This document shows positions 37,849 to 47,288 of a stretch of DNA of 64,000 bases, one piece after another. Made by a program: the position numbers and the translations under genes. This DNA comes from CBDATB01 sp965199745 (GTDB taxonomy: Bacteria > Bacteroidota > Bacteroidia > Cytophagales > Flammeovirgaceae). The DNA is taken from assembly GCA_965199745.1 (NCBI GenBank), contig CBDATB010000012.1:62001-126000 (forward strand). The letters run 5' to 3'. How positions within the stretch are numbered: the stretch's first letter is position 1; every line of letters starts with the position of its first letter. The notes beneath the pieces are model-generated. The model was not told where the DNA came from and made no database searches. It worked only from the letters and a program-made list of their open reading frames with translations.

Positions 37849-38280
37849 ATGAAAAAAACACTATTTTTTTTCTTTTTGCCCTGTTTGTATACTCAACTTA
37901 GCTGTTCGCAAAAACAGTCTCAAACGGCATCGGAAAACGACAGCAAACACGATGAAGTGATGAAAATTCACGATGAAATCATGCCTAAGATGCACGATAT
38001 TTTTCAGCTGAAAAAGAAAATATCTGCCCAAAAAGCATCTTGGGCAGAAAATCCAGAACAGCATGCCGAAGAAATTACTCAGGCTGAAAAACTCATAGAA
38101 AGGCTTGAAAAAGTACGCGAGTCAATGATGCAATGGATGCGTAGTTATAAAAAACCCAGCGAGTCAAATGATATGAAAAATGCCTATTTGGAAAATGAGA
38201 AAAACAAAATCACTTTAATAAAAAAAGAATTGTTGAACAGCATTTCAGCAGCTAAAACATTCGTAGAAAATATTGAGTAA
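37849..38280 (+). CDS. Small helical lipoprotein
   Basis: A 143-residue lipoprotein. The signal sequence ends in LSCSQ, giving the lipobox Cys at residue 19. The mature part is charged and almost entirely helical, probably coiled coil (ITQAEKLIERLEKVRESMMQ), with a histidine/methionine-rich stretch, KIHDEIMPKMHDIFQLKKKI. Homologues in Bacteroidota are often labelled 'viral A-type inclusion protein', a name without functional meaning. It precedes the SCO gene by 86 bases, and the Met/His content could suggest a copper link, which is speculation. Confidence 0.65.
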   Translation: MKKTLFFFFLPCLYTQLSCSQKQSQTASENDSKHDEVMKIHDEIMPKMHDIFQLKKKISAQKASWAENPEQHAEEITQAEKLIERLEKVRESMMQWMRSYKKPSESNDMKNAYLENEKNKITLIKKELLNSISAAKTFVENIE

Positions 38281-38366
38281 ATAGGTGGATAAGGTGTAAT
38301 TTCGACTTTATTGAATTTCAGTATGAGGGTACATAAATCAAGGAGCAAAAATATAACAAATTTTAT

Positions 38367-39002
38367 ATGAAAAAAATATTTCTCACTGTTTTAGTCTTAG
38401 TTCTGGCAGGGGCTTGCAACTCAAAAAAAAATAAGACACTGCCGATTATGGGACCTCGTACGCTTGACCAAAAAACTACTGACAACCAGGCTGGTGCGGA
38501 TACCATCTACCACACGATTCCGACGTTCAATTTTATTGACCAAGACAGTAATCAAATTACAGAAAAAACCTTTGAAGGAAAAATTTATATTACTGACTTT
38601 TTTTTTACTTCTTGCCCGAGTATTTGCCCCAAAATGAAAGCACAATTACTAAGAGTATACGATCGATACTTAGAGGAAAACAAGATTGTTATTTTATCTC
38701 ACTCTATTGATACATACCGCGATTCAGTGGCTATACTGAAAGAATACGCAGAAAAGTTAGATGTAAAAACATACAAATGGCATTTTGTTACTGGAAAAGA
38801 AGAAGATATTTATGAAATGGCTACCAACTATTTTATCAGTGCCTTGAAGGATAAGCAGGCACCCGGTGGCTACATACATAGCGGTGCCTTGGTGCTAGTC
38901 GACGAGCAAAAAAGAATCAGAGGTTTTTATGATGGCACCGACACTGAAGCGGTAGACAAATTACTAGAAGATATTCCCCTGTTGCTCGATGAAACGCAGT
39001 AA
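38367..39002 (+). CDS. SCO1/SenC-family copper chaperone lipoprotein
   Basis: A thioredoxin-fold protein for copper delivery to cytochrome c oxidase or thiol redox work in the periplasm. Lipobox LAGACNS at the N-terminus. The copper-binding CxxxC is in FTSCPSICPKMKAQL near residues 89-93, and the distal His is in GYIHSGALVLVDEQ. Length of 211 residues fits. Its stop overlaps the start of the cytochrome c gene by 14 bases, so the two should be cotranslated, in line with a respiratory role. Confidence 0.93.
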   Translation: MKKIFLTVLVLVLAGACNSKKNKTLPIMGPRTLDQKTTDNQAGADTIYHTIPTFNFIDQDSNQITEKTFEGKIYITDFFFTSCPSICPKMKAQLLRVYDRYLEENKIVILSHSIDTYRDSVAILKEYAEKLDVKTYKWHFVTGKEEDIYEMATNYFISALKDKQAPGGYIHSGALVLVDEQKRIRGFYDGTDTEAVDKLLEDIPLLLDETQ

Positions 39003-39411
39003 AACAAGCCACTCCACTATCTTTATTGTCACCTTAGTCATCTTGCTTTCATTTTTCCTATATTTGTCTTTTGGGCAAAAAACCGAACATGGGCAGCAGT
39101 TGTATCAGCATTATTGTGCATCTTGCCATATGGAAGACGGCACCGGCTTGCGAGGTCTGATTCCCCCGCTGGCAAATGCAGACTACTTGCGCAAATACCC
39201 CAGTAATATATCTTGTATCATTTATAGGGGTATGTCAACACCTGTGGTAGTGAACGGAACAACATATAACCGTCCCATGCCCGGTAATCTGGAGCTTTCT
39301 TTTGTTGATATTACCAACCTTGTCAATTACATTAACAAAAAGTGGGGAGATCAAAATACTTTTTCTCTGGAAGAGATAAAATATCAGCTCGACAATTGTT
39401 CGCAACAATAA
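38989..39411 (+). CDS. Membrane-anchored or secreted cytochrome c, class I
   Basis: A 140-residue monohaem cytochrome. Hydrophobic N-terminal segment (about residues 10-28, SIFIVTLVILLSFFLYLSFG) anchors or exports it. The haem site is CASCH in QHYCASCHMEDGTG, and the probable distal Met ligand is in NRPMPGN. It overlaps the SCO gene upstream by 14 bases. Its redox partner is not visible here. Confidence 0.92.
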   Translation: MKRSKTSHSTIFIVTLVILLSFFLYLSFGQKTEHGQQLYQHYCASCHMEDGTGLRGLIPPLANADYLRKYPSNISCIIYRGMSTPVVVNGTTYNRPMPGNLELSFVDITNLVNYINKKWGDQNTFSLEEIKYQLDNCSQQ

Positions 39412-39435
39412 TATAACTATTCGCTATTTTGACAT

Positions 39436-40932
39436 ATGCATCAGCCACTAAAAATTTACAACTCACTTAGCGGGCAGAAAGACCTATTCAAAGCACTATC
39501 CCCCCCGCATGTCGGCATGTATGCCTGCGGACCCACCGTCTATAGTAATGTACACTTGGGCAATTGCCGAACATTCACTTGTTTCGACGTAATTTTTAGG
39601 TATCTCACCCATATCGGTTATAAAGTAAGATACGTCCGTAATATCACGGATGTAGGACATCTGACCAATGACGATGATAATGGCGAAGACAAAATTGCGC
39701 GCAAAGCAAAATTAGAAAATATTGAGCCGATGGAAGTAGCGCATCACTACACCAATAATTTCCATCAAGTAATGCAGCAACTCAATAATTTACCGCCCAG
39801 TATAGAGCCTGTTGCTACCGGTCATATTATCGAACAGATAAAAATGGTTGAGAAACTCCTTGAAAAAGGATGGGCTTATGAAACCAATGGCTCTGTGTAT
39901 TTCGATCTAATTAAATATCACCGAGTATATAGCCAAAATTACGGACAGCTCTCTGGGAGGGTTATTGAAGAATTATTAGCAGGGCAGCACCTGCTAGAAA
40001 GGCTCGATGAAAAACAGAACATAGTGGATTTTGCTTTGTGGAAAAAAGCCAATAGAAGCCATATCATGCGCTGGGATTCTCCTTGGGGCAAAGGATTTCC
40101 TGGCTGGCATCTTGAGTGTTCGGTGATGAGCAGCAAATACTTAGGAAAGTATTTTGACATCCATGGTGGTGGTATGGACTTAAAATTCCCACACCACGAA
40201 TGTGAAATTGCACAATCGCAGGCAGCCAATGGGCAAAAACCTGTCAACTATTGGATACATGCCAATATGCTGACAATTAACGGGCAAAAAATGAGTAAGT
40301 CAGTGGGTAATGTTATTTTACCAGAAGATTTGTTTACTGGCAACCACGCCTTGCTGACAAAAGCATACACTCCAATGGTATTGCGTTTTGCTATTTTACA
40401 AACACACTACCGCAGCACAATGGATATTTCCAACCAAGGACTTAGCGCAGCAACAAAGGGGTATAAAAAGCTAATGAATGGCTTAAAAATAGCAAAAAAA
40501 ATGACCTATCAGCCCAATGATAATATTGAAAAAACCGAAAGAGCTAACCAGCAAATCCAGCGGATTGTCGATGCGATATATCGAGGTATGAACGATGATT
40601 TTAACACCGCTGTTAGTATTGCTGCTTTGTTCAATTTACTCAAAAAAATCAACGCTATTCATACGCAAAGTATTTCCGTATCGGTGCTGAGTGAAGAAAT
40701 GTTTAACTTAATGAAAAAAACTTATATTCGGTTCATTGAAGGCGTACTAGGTCTGAAAGAAGAATCTCCCTACCCCGTTGAAAAAGCCATAGAGATCATT
40801 ATGGGACGCTACCAAGTAGCTAAAAATAACAAAGATTATAAACAGGTCGACACTATCAGAATGCAGCTAAAAGGAATAGGTGTAATACTGAAAGATATGA
40901 AAAATGGCATAGAGTGGGCATATGAAGAATAA
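39436..40932 (+). CDS. cysS: Cysteine--tRNA ligase
   Basis: Charges tRNA-Cys. Class I synthetase with PTVYSNVHLGNCRT (HIGH-type motif) near residues 33-46, KMSKSVGN (KMSKS motif) near 285, and the zinc ligands in YACGPTVY, GWHLECSVMSSKYLG and FPHHECEIAQS. The C-terminal helical DALR-like anticodon-binding region follows. Length of 498 residues is normal. The stop lies 4 bases from the end of the convergent nth gene. Confidence 0.97.
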   Translation: MHQPLKIYNSLSGQKDLFKALSPPHVGMYACGPTVYSNVHLGNCRTFTCFDVIFRYLTHIGYKVRYVRNITDVGHLTNDDDNGEDKIARKAKLENIEPMEVAHHYTNNFHQVMQQLNNLPPSIEPVATGHIIEQIKMVEKLLEKGWAYETNGSVYFDLIKYHRVYSQNYGQLSGRVIEELLAGQHLLERLDEKQNIVDFALWKKANRSHIMRWDSPWGKGFPGWHLECSVMSSKYLGKYFDIHGGGMDLKFPHHECEIAQSQAANGQKPVNYWIHANMLTINGQKMSKSVGNVILPEDLFTGNHALLTKAYTPMVLRFAILQTHYRSTMDISNQGLSAATKGYKKLMNGLKIAKKMTYQPNDNIEKTERANQQIQRIVDAIYRGMNDDFNTAVSIAALFNLLKKINAIHTQSISVSVLSEEMFNLMKKTYIRFIEGVLGLKEESPYPVEKAIEIIMGRYQVAKNNKDYKQVDTIRMQLKGIGVILKDMKNGIEWAYEE

Positions 40933-40936
40933 ATTA

Positions 40937-41569
40937 TTACAGCAAGCTCTTGCGAGCATATTTCGCGCAAATTGGGCATCGTGTAAAATGATGACCTCTG
41001 GCAGGACAATATTGCCGACCGAAAAGGATGATTTGAATGTGTAATTTATTCCACAGCGACTCGGGGAATAGCCTTTTGCCATCTCTCTCAGTTTGTGCTA
41101 CACTTTTTCCATTCGATAAGTTCCAGCGATACATGAGCCTGTGGATATGGGTATCTACCGGAAAAGCTGCTACGCCAAACCATTGCGACATTACTACCGA
41201 TGCCGTCTTATGTCCAACACCGGGTAGTGCTTCCAAATCTTTAAAATTACTGGGTACCTTACCGCCGTGCTTATCTAATAAAATATAAGACAAATTAAAA
41301 ATAGCTTTCGACTTAAAAGGCGATAAACCACAAGGTCTGATAATCTCGCTGATATTTTCTCGACCTAGCCGCACCATCTGCTGTGGGTTACAAGCTTTTT
41401 CAAAAAGTATCGGCGTAATCATATTGACGCGCCTATCGGTACACTGCGCCGACAAAAGGACAGACACAAGTAAAGTGTAGGCATCGCTGTGTGCTAGAGG
41501 TGTATCTACTTGAGGATAAAGACTTTCCAAAATATTGATAATAGCTTGTACTTTTTCTTTTTTAGTCAT
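40937..41569 (-). CDS. nth: Endonuclease III
   Basis: Base-excision repair DNA glycosylase/AP lyase for oxidised pyrimidines. Helix-hairpin-helix ALPGVGHKTASVVM holds the catalytic Lys, and the catalytic Asp is in FPVDTHIHRLMYRW. The C-terminal iron-sulphur loop departs from the classic CX6CX2CX5C: it reads CPARGHHFTRCPIC and then ends without a fourth Cys. Such C-termini occur, to my recollection, in other Bacteroidota Nth proteins, so the 4Fe-4S cluster may be absent or altered. Length of 210 residues is normal. Confidence 0.93.
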   Translation of the reverse strand: MTKKEKVQAIINILESLYPQVDTPLAHSDAYTLLVSVLLSAQCTDRRVNMITPILFEKACNPQQMVRLGRENISEIIRPCGLSPFKSKAIFNLSYILLDKHGGKVPSNFKDLEALPGVGHKTASVVMSQWFGVAAFPVDTHIHRLMYRWNLSNGKSVAQTERDGKRLFPESLWNKLHIQIILFGRQYCPARGHHFTRCPICAKYARKSLL

Positions 41570-41776
41570 GATACTTTATCTAAGTGAAGAAAGTGCCTTT
41601 CTCTATTTAATTTTATGATTTTTTCTTTACCACATCAAATTAAATTGATTTAGATATATTGCAAAGAATCTCTTCATACTACTGACAACAAGCCGAATGA
41701 AAGGTAAATTACATGAGAAGTTTAAAAAAGCAATTATAGAAAAATAAACCGAACTTACTGGCAAAATAATAATAAC

Positions 41777-42667
41777 ATGAAATCATATAAAAAACATATT
41801 GTATGCTTTGGAGAAAGTCTATGGGATATGTTACCCTCTAAGGCACTACCTGGAGGAGCACCCATGAATGTGGCACTTCAATTAAAAAATTTGGGAACGA
41901 AAGTTTCGTTTATCAGCCGTGTTGGAAAAGATAATTTGGGTGAGCAACTGCTAGAATACATCAACCGAAAAACAGTCAGCACACAATGGATACAATTAGA
42001 TGATAAGCACCCCACCGGACAGGTCAACGTAGATATCACTAATCGGGAAGAAGTAAAATATGACATTGCTTCATCGGCAGCATGGGATTATATCGATTGG
42101 ACACCAGACATGCTGGACTTGATGAATAATGCAGACGCAATAGTGTATGGAAGTCTGGCATGCAGAAATGAAACTTCTATGAAAACCTTATGCAAACTAT
42201 TAAACATAGCACCATTAAAAATTTTTGATGTCAATCTGCGTACACCACATGATAAGCAAGAAATCATAGCAGAACTCATCGCACGATCACACATTGTTAA
42301 AGTCAATGAAGAAGAACTCAGAATTGTCGCCAATTGGTTTACCAACCATCAAGATAGCCTATCGAGTTTACACTACCTAAGAAAGCAATTTAACTTACGA
42401 GCTATTTTGATGACAAGAAGTGCACAAGGAGCCTGGTTATTAGACGATACAGGGCTCTACAAACAACCAGGTTTTAACGTATCTGTAGCAGATACCATTG
42501 GCAGTGGCGACGCTTTTTTGGCAGCAATGACTAAGAAAGTGCTAGAAAAAGCTAAACCGCAATGTGCACTTGCTTATGCCTGTGCTGTCGGAGCACTCGT
42601 TGCCAGCTGTAAAGGTGCCAATCATACATTTACAGAAAAAAGAATTAATGAAATATTACAAATATGA
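41777..42667 (+). CDS. PfkB-family sugar kinase, fructokinase-like
   Basis: Ribokinase-type kinase of 296 residues. The N-terminal signature is FGESLWDMLPSKALPGGAPM then NVALQLKNLG, typical of fructokinases. The ATP site with catalytic Asp is VADTIGSGDAFLAAMTK (PfkB signature 2). VNVDITNREEVKYDI and KVNEEELRIVANWF fit fructokinase-like members. Substrate is likely fructose, but this is inference. It is followed by two hairpins, the second a good terminator. Confidence 0.9.
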   Translation: MKSYKKHIVCFGESLWDMLPSKALPGGAPMNVALQLKNLGTKVSFISRVGKDNLGEQLLEYINRKTVSTQWIQLDDKHPTGQVNVDITNREEVKYDIASSAAWDYIDWTPDMLDLMNNADAIVYGSLACRNETSMKTLCKLLNIAPLKIFDVNLRTPHDKQEIIAELIARSHIVKVNEEELRIVANWFTNHQDSLSSLHYLRKQFNLRAILMTRSAQGAWLLDDTGLYKQPGFNVSVADTIGSGDAFLAAMTKKVLEKAKPQCALAYACAVGALVASCKGANHTFTEKRINEILQI

Positions 42668-42779
42668 ATCAAGGATCAAAAAATTACAAAGCCACCTAAA
42701 GGGGTAAAGTGGAGAGCCATTAATCGTATTTTTTTCATATTAATTTTACTCAAAACACATCTATAAAAATTTGGAGAAA

Positions 42780-42800
42780 AAAGTTTTTTTCAAAAACTTT
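42780..42800. repeat. Perfect A/T-rich inverted repeat
   Basis: Arms AAAGTTTTT (42780-42788) and AAAAACTTT (42792-42800) around a 3-base loop, 113 bases after the sugar-kinase stop and just before a second, stronger hairpin. It may add to transcription termination. On its own it is weak. Confidence 0.35.
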
Positions 42801-42811
42801 GCTGCTTATAT

Positions 42812-42840
42812 CCCATAAACTAACGATTTATGGGTTTTAT
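42812..42840 (+). terminator. Intrinsic terminator after the sugar-kinase gene
   Basis: Perfect 8-base arms CCCATAAA (42812-42819) and TTTATGGG (42827-42834) with a 7-base loop, followed directly by TTTTAT. The CCC/GGG base and T tract suit a rho-independent terminator on the plus strand. It lies between the sugar-kinase gene and the unknown secreted protein gene. Confidence 0.65.
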
Positions 42841-42899
42841 ACTCCATTATTTAAAACTATTTTTTTGCTTGGTAATAATCCAAAAAATGTCAGCCTGTT

Positions 42900-43442
42900 A
42901 TGAGTCCTACAACTAAAACATATGTATTGCTTATCACACTGTTTATTAGTGGTGTTTGTAGCGCATATAGCCAAATAAAAAGTAAAAATACACAACAAGC
43001 TGTTAAATTATTTCGGAGACATCCTTTAGTAAAAGGCAAAATTTTTAAAGTATCAGAAGTCAGACGGCAACTCAGTATATTAAAAAGAGGGTCTACAAGA
43101 TATGTTACTTTTTTAATGAGAACCCCTTTTAGCAAGAAAAAAAATGCGAGGAAAAATCGGGAATTTGTGTTGGACGAAGTAATATTTTTGAGAGATTTAG
43201 TTTACGATGAAAATAAGAAATGGTTTTTCAATGAAAAAATAAAAATGGAAAATGTGAAAGACAGATTTCCTAAGAGCGATGAAATTGAGCAAATCTATCA
43301 ATTTCATCAACTGGGTGCTATATACAAAGAAGATTCTATATCGAGCTATATTGACAACTATACCGACTCACTTTATAATTTTGTACAAAAATTATCATTG
43401 GTAGAATCGAGTAGGGGATATTTCTTCAAAAAACCAGAATAA
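42900..43442 (+). CDS. Secreted protein of unknown function
   Basis: A 180-residue protein I do not recognise. A signal peptide of about 24 residues (ends CSAYSQ) is followed by a basic, mixed alpha/beta mature part. Readable features are a lysine/arginine-rich middle (TPFSKKKNARKNRE) and FVLDEVIFLRDLVYDENKKW. No metal-binding or catalytic pattern stands out. It has its own upstream terminator, so it is probably a separate transcription unit, 82 bases before lspA. Confidence 0.65.
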   Translation: MSPTTKTYVLLITLFISGVCSAYSQIKSKNTQQAVKLFRRHPLVKGKIFKVSEVRRQLSILKRGSTRYVTFLMRTPFSKKKNARKNREFVLDEVIFLRDLVYDENKKWFFNEKIKMENVKDRFPKSDEIEQIYQFHQLGAIYKEDSISSYIDNYTDSLYNFVQKLSLVESSRGYFFKKPE

Positions 43443-43524
43443 AAAAACTGCTAGTGATGTAAAATGTATAATGATTTAACTTTTTGAAATTGCATGTACA
43501 AAAAAATATGCTTATTAATCAGTT

Positions 43525-44142
43525 ATGAAAGTGTATAAATATTATTTGCTTGCCCTAATTATTATTTTAATAGATCAGGCTGTTAAACTCGCTGTATATT
43601 ATTATATGGATTTGGGTAGGTATGGAGAGATTTCCATATTTGGTGATTGGTTTAAATTGCACTACACCCTCAACCCAGGCATGGCTTTCGGAATTAAATT
43701 TAACAGCTTGTATGGAAAATTGGTGCTTACCCTATTTCGGTGGATTATGATGGTTATGATTATTTATTATATCTGGATATTAGTGAGCAAAAAAGTAAAC
43801 CCCGCCTTCATCTATTGTATTTCGCTTATTTTAGGCGGAGCTGTTGGTAATGTTGTTGATAGTACTTTTTATGGCGTATACTTAGCCAATGCACCATCTA
43901 TTACAGGTGAGCTTCCACTTTTTTACCCCTGGTTTCACGGACAGGTCATAGATATGTTTTTTTTTGATATATGGGAAGGTATCATTCCGCAGTGGATACC
44001 CTTTATCGGAGGTAGCTACTATTCGTTATGGCCGATTTTCAATGTTGCTGACGCTTCTATCTTCACTGGTGTAACAATCATATTAATATTTCAGCGACAA
44101 TTTTTCCTTAAACAAATGCCTCTTGCTCAAGGTGGTGTATAA
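43525..44142 (+). CDS. lspA: Lipoprotein signal peptidase (SPase II)
   Basis: Aspartic protease of the inner membrane that removes signal peptides from prolipoproteins, such as the several lipoproteins in this window. Four hydrophobic segments. Conserved parts: LIDQAVKLAV, HYTLNPGMAFGI (NxGxAF motif), GGAVGNVVDSTFYGVYLA with catalytic Asp, and FNVADASIFTGV with the second catalytic Asp. The 205-residue length, with a loop before the last part, is usual for Bacteroidota. It is the last native gene before the restriction-modification island. Confidence 0.95.
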   Translation: MKVYKYYLLALIIILIDQAVKLAVYYYMDLGRYGEISIFGDWFKLHYTLNPGMAFGIKFNSLYGKLVLTLFRWIMMVMIIYYIWILVSKKVNPAFIYCISLILGGAVGNVVDSTFYGVYLANAPSITGELPLFYPWFHGQVIDMFFFDIWEGIIPQWIPFIGGSYYSLWPIFNVADASIFTGVTIILIFQRQFFLKQMPLAQGGV

Positions 44143-44227
44143 GAAGAATAAGGTAGAATTGCTTGATTGAAAAACTCGAAAATAATGGCAATATGCTAAA
44201 CTCTTATGAGTAGAGCAGACAGCCGCC

Positions 44228-44238
44228 AATTTTGATAT
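44228..44238 (+). repeat. Left copy of an 11-bp direct repeat flanking the type I R-M island
   Basis: AATTTTGATAT lies between lspA and the end of hsdR. The identical word occurs once more at 51840-51850, just outside the start of hsdM, so the two copies bracket the whole operon. It could be a target-site duplication or a recombination footprint. Being A/T only except for one G, chance cannot be excluded. Confidence 0.45.
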
Positions 44239-44251
44239 AAAAAAGTTAAAA

Positions 44252-47200
44252 CTAAATACTCTCACAAAAAACTTTTGCTTGCTCTAAAACTAATTCTTTA
44301 GCTTTTTCCATTCCTTCTGGTGGATATTTATATTTTTTTAAAAGTTTTTTAATCATTAATCTCATTTTAGCTTTGGCACTTTCTCTTTTATCCCAATCAA
44401 TAGTTTTATTTTTTCTAATTTTTACGACAAGTTCTTTAGTTAAATCTTTTAAAATTTCAGTTTCCATCACTTCTTTTTTATCATTGATAGAAGATACAGC
44501 ATCATAAAAGTTTATTTCATCTTCACTTAATCCTAAGTTCTTTTTTTCTTCAATATCTTTATTGATAGATTTTGCAAGCTCGATCATCTCTTCAATGACT
44601 TTGGCACTTTCTAATGTTTGATTTTGATATTGAGCTATAATTTGTCGTAATTTTTCACTAAACTTTTTTTCTTTGGTGATATTGCCATTCTTTTTTATCT
44701 CCTTAAAATTATCTTCTAATACTTTTTTAAGTAGCTCATAGGCTAAATTCTTTTGTTTTAAATTTCTTATCCCATTAAAAAAATTCTCATCTAAAAGTGA
44801 AACTTCAGGCTTCTTAATTCCAACAAAATCATAAATATTAACAACTCCCTGTGTCTCAATAGTATTTGATACAATTTTACTTAGTTCATAATCTAAATTA
44901 TGTTTTGAAATTATTTTTTTAGTTGTTTTTGAAAAATTTAAAATTCCTATTCTCACTAATTTAAAATAATTTATTTCATTAACAATTTTTTTTGCCTCAA
45001 TAGATAGGGGACAAAGTGAAAAAGTTTTGATAAGTTTTAAAGAATTTTCTAAAAAAGATTTTTTATATTTTTCATTTCTTAAAATTTTGTCAATCCCTTC
45101 TTTTATAATTTCATCTCTTTGTTTTTTATCCTCACAAGTAAAATAGTTATCATAATCAAAGCCATTAAAGTTTGATTTTGTTAGTTCATAATATTCTAAA
45201 AGTTTTGTTATAACTTTTTCAAAATCAATTTCTATTTCTTTTTTATCTTCGTTTGAAAAATTAAAAAGTGCCTTTTTTAAAAAATCTCCAATACCAATAT
45301 AATCAACAACTAAACCAAAGTCTTTATCTTTATACACTCTATTCACTCTTGAAATAGCTTGAATTAAGGTATGGTCTTTTATAGGTTTATCAATATAGAG
45401 TGTATTTAGGCAAGGTATATCAAAACCAGTTAGCCACATATTAGAAACAATAGCAATTTTTAATTCGTCTTTTTCGTCTTTAAATCTTTTTTCTATCTCT
45501 TTTGTCTGCTCTTTAGTTCTAATATGTTTTTGAAAATTTTCAGAGTCGCTACTGCTACCACTCATAACAAGTTTTACTTGTCCTAATTTATCATTATCAT
45601 TAAAAAGTTTAGGTTCTAAACTCTCTAAAATTTCATAAAATTTAACAGCAATTTTTCTTGAAATACAAACAAACATTACTTTTCCAAATGAGTTTTCAAA
45701 TCTTACTTTGAAATGATTTAAAAAATCTTCTGCTATGGTTTTTAATCTTTTTTCATTGCCTATAATTGCTTCCATTTTCAAAAAATCTTTGTCTTTTCCA
45801 GAGGTATCACTTTCTTCAAATAATTTTTCAACTTTTTTGTCAAAAGATTTGATTTGATCTTCTTTTAAATTTATTTTAGCAAGTCTTGGTTCATAGTGTA
45901 TAGGAACCGTTGTTTTATCTTCAACTGCTCTATTAATTATATATTTATCAATATAATCTCCAAAAATAAGTTTTGTGTTTTTATCTTCAAGTTCAATTGG
46001 AGTCCCAGTAAATCCTAAAAATTTAGCATTAGGAAGAGCATCTCTTAAATTTTTAGCAAGTCCATCTTTTAGGTCATATTGGCTCCTGTGTGCTTCATCA
46101 ACAATTATAAAAATATCATCTCTATTTGATAATGTTTCAAATTCTAAATTATTTTCATTTTTAGAAAATTTTTGAAGAGTGGTTGTTAAAATATCTGGTT
46201 TAGTATTATCTTTTAGTTCAGAAATTAAATTTTCTCTTGAAGTAATTTGCTTTAATCCATTATCAACATTTAAAAAAGATTTTGATTTTGAAAGTGTGTT
46301 AAAAATCTGTCCGTCTAAATCTAATCTATCTGTTAAAACAATAATTAATGGTTTGATTTTTTCTAGTAATTGCTTGATAGTAAAAATCATCGTATAACTT
46401 TTGCCACTTCCTGTTGTATGCCAGACAACCCCCACTTCTTTTTTATTTTCTTGATGTGCTAAAAGTGATTTTTGAATGATTTTCTCAGTAGCAAAAAACT
46501 GATGATAGCTTGCTAAAATTTTTATATTATCTTCTGTGAAGATAATATAGTTTTTAATAATGTTTATGAGATTTTGTTTTTCATATAATCCTTTAAAATG
46601 ATTTTCAAAACTTTTCTTTCCATCCTCATCTTTAAACTGATTGTATCTTTCTAAATTACTTGTTAGAGTTCCAACACCGTTATTAAAGTCATTCGAAATA
46701 GCATTAAAACAATTACAAATAAATAATTCTTGTATGTCATTTTGATAATTTTGTATTTGGTTAAAAGCATTATATTATAGATACATTTTCATCATAAGGA
46801 TTTTTTAGTTCAATAACAGAAATAGGAAATCCATTTAGAAAAACAACTAAATCGCATCTTTTATTTTTATTGCCTTTAAATTTAAATTCTTTTATAATTA
46901 AAAAATGATTATTTGTAATATTTTCTTCATCAATAAGTTTTACTTTGTTATATCTTTTTGTTTTCTCATTATAAATATCAATACCTTTTTTTAAAAAATT
47001 ATAAAATTTTTTATTTGCTAAAATTAAATCACTATCATTAACCTTTTCAATTTCTAAAATAGCATTTTCAATTTGTTTTTCATTTAATTCTTTATTAATA
47101 ATTTTTAGTTGCTCTTTTAAAATTGGTTTGAGTAAAAATTCTTTTTCATTTGTTCTTAAATTATTTTCTTGTAATTGATAGTTTTCTAAATAATGATAAT

Positions 47201-47288
47201 TAAGGTTATATTTAAAGAGATAAATTAAAGATTTTTGAAAATCTTTTTCGTTTGGGTTTTGGTTTTCTAAAATATTATTTTTTGTCAT
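44252..47288 (-). pseudogene. hsdR: Type I restriction enzyme R subunit (HsdR), frameshifted
   Basis: Translocating and cleaving subunit of the type I system. The frame from 47288 codes 172 residues with the PD-(D/E)xK nuclease core (RCDLVVFLNGFPISVIELKN) and stops at 46770. The protein continues in the next frame from about 46769 (NAFNQIQNYQNDIQELF onward, no stop) into the motor: Walker A HTTGSGKSYTM, DEAH box IVDEAHRSQYD, FLGFTGTPIE, and a long helical C-terminus. One inserted T/A near 46770-46773, in a TATAATATAAT stretch, explains the break. Repaired length is about 1,011 residues, normal. It overlaps rhuM by 14 bases. If real, modification would remain while restriction is lost. Confidence 0.9.

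Noticed and set aside
38421..38645. Antisense frames over the SCO, purK and ispE genes
   Set aside because: They are shadows of strongly supported genes and lack start context or domain signals.
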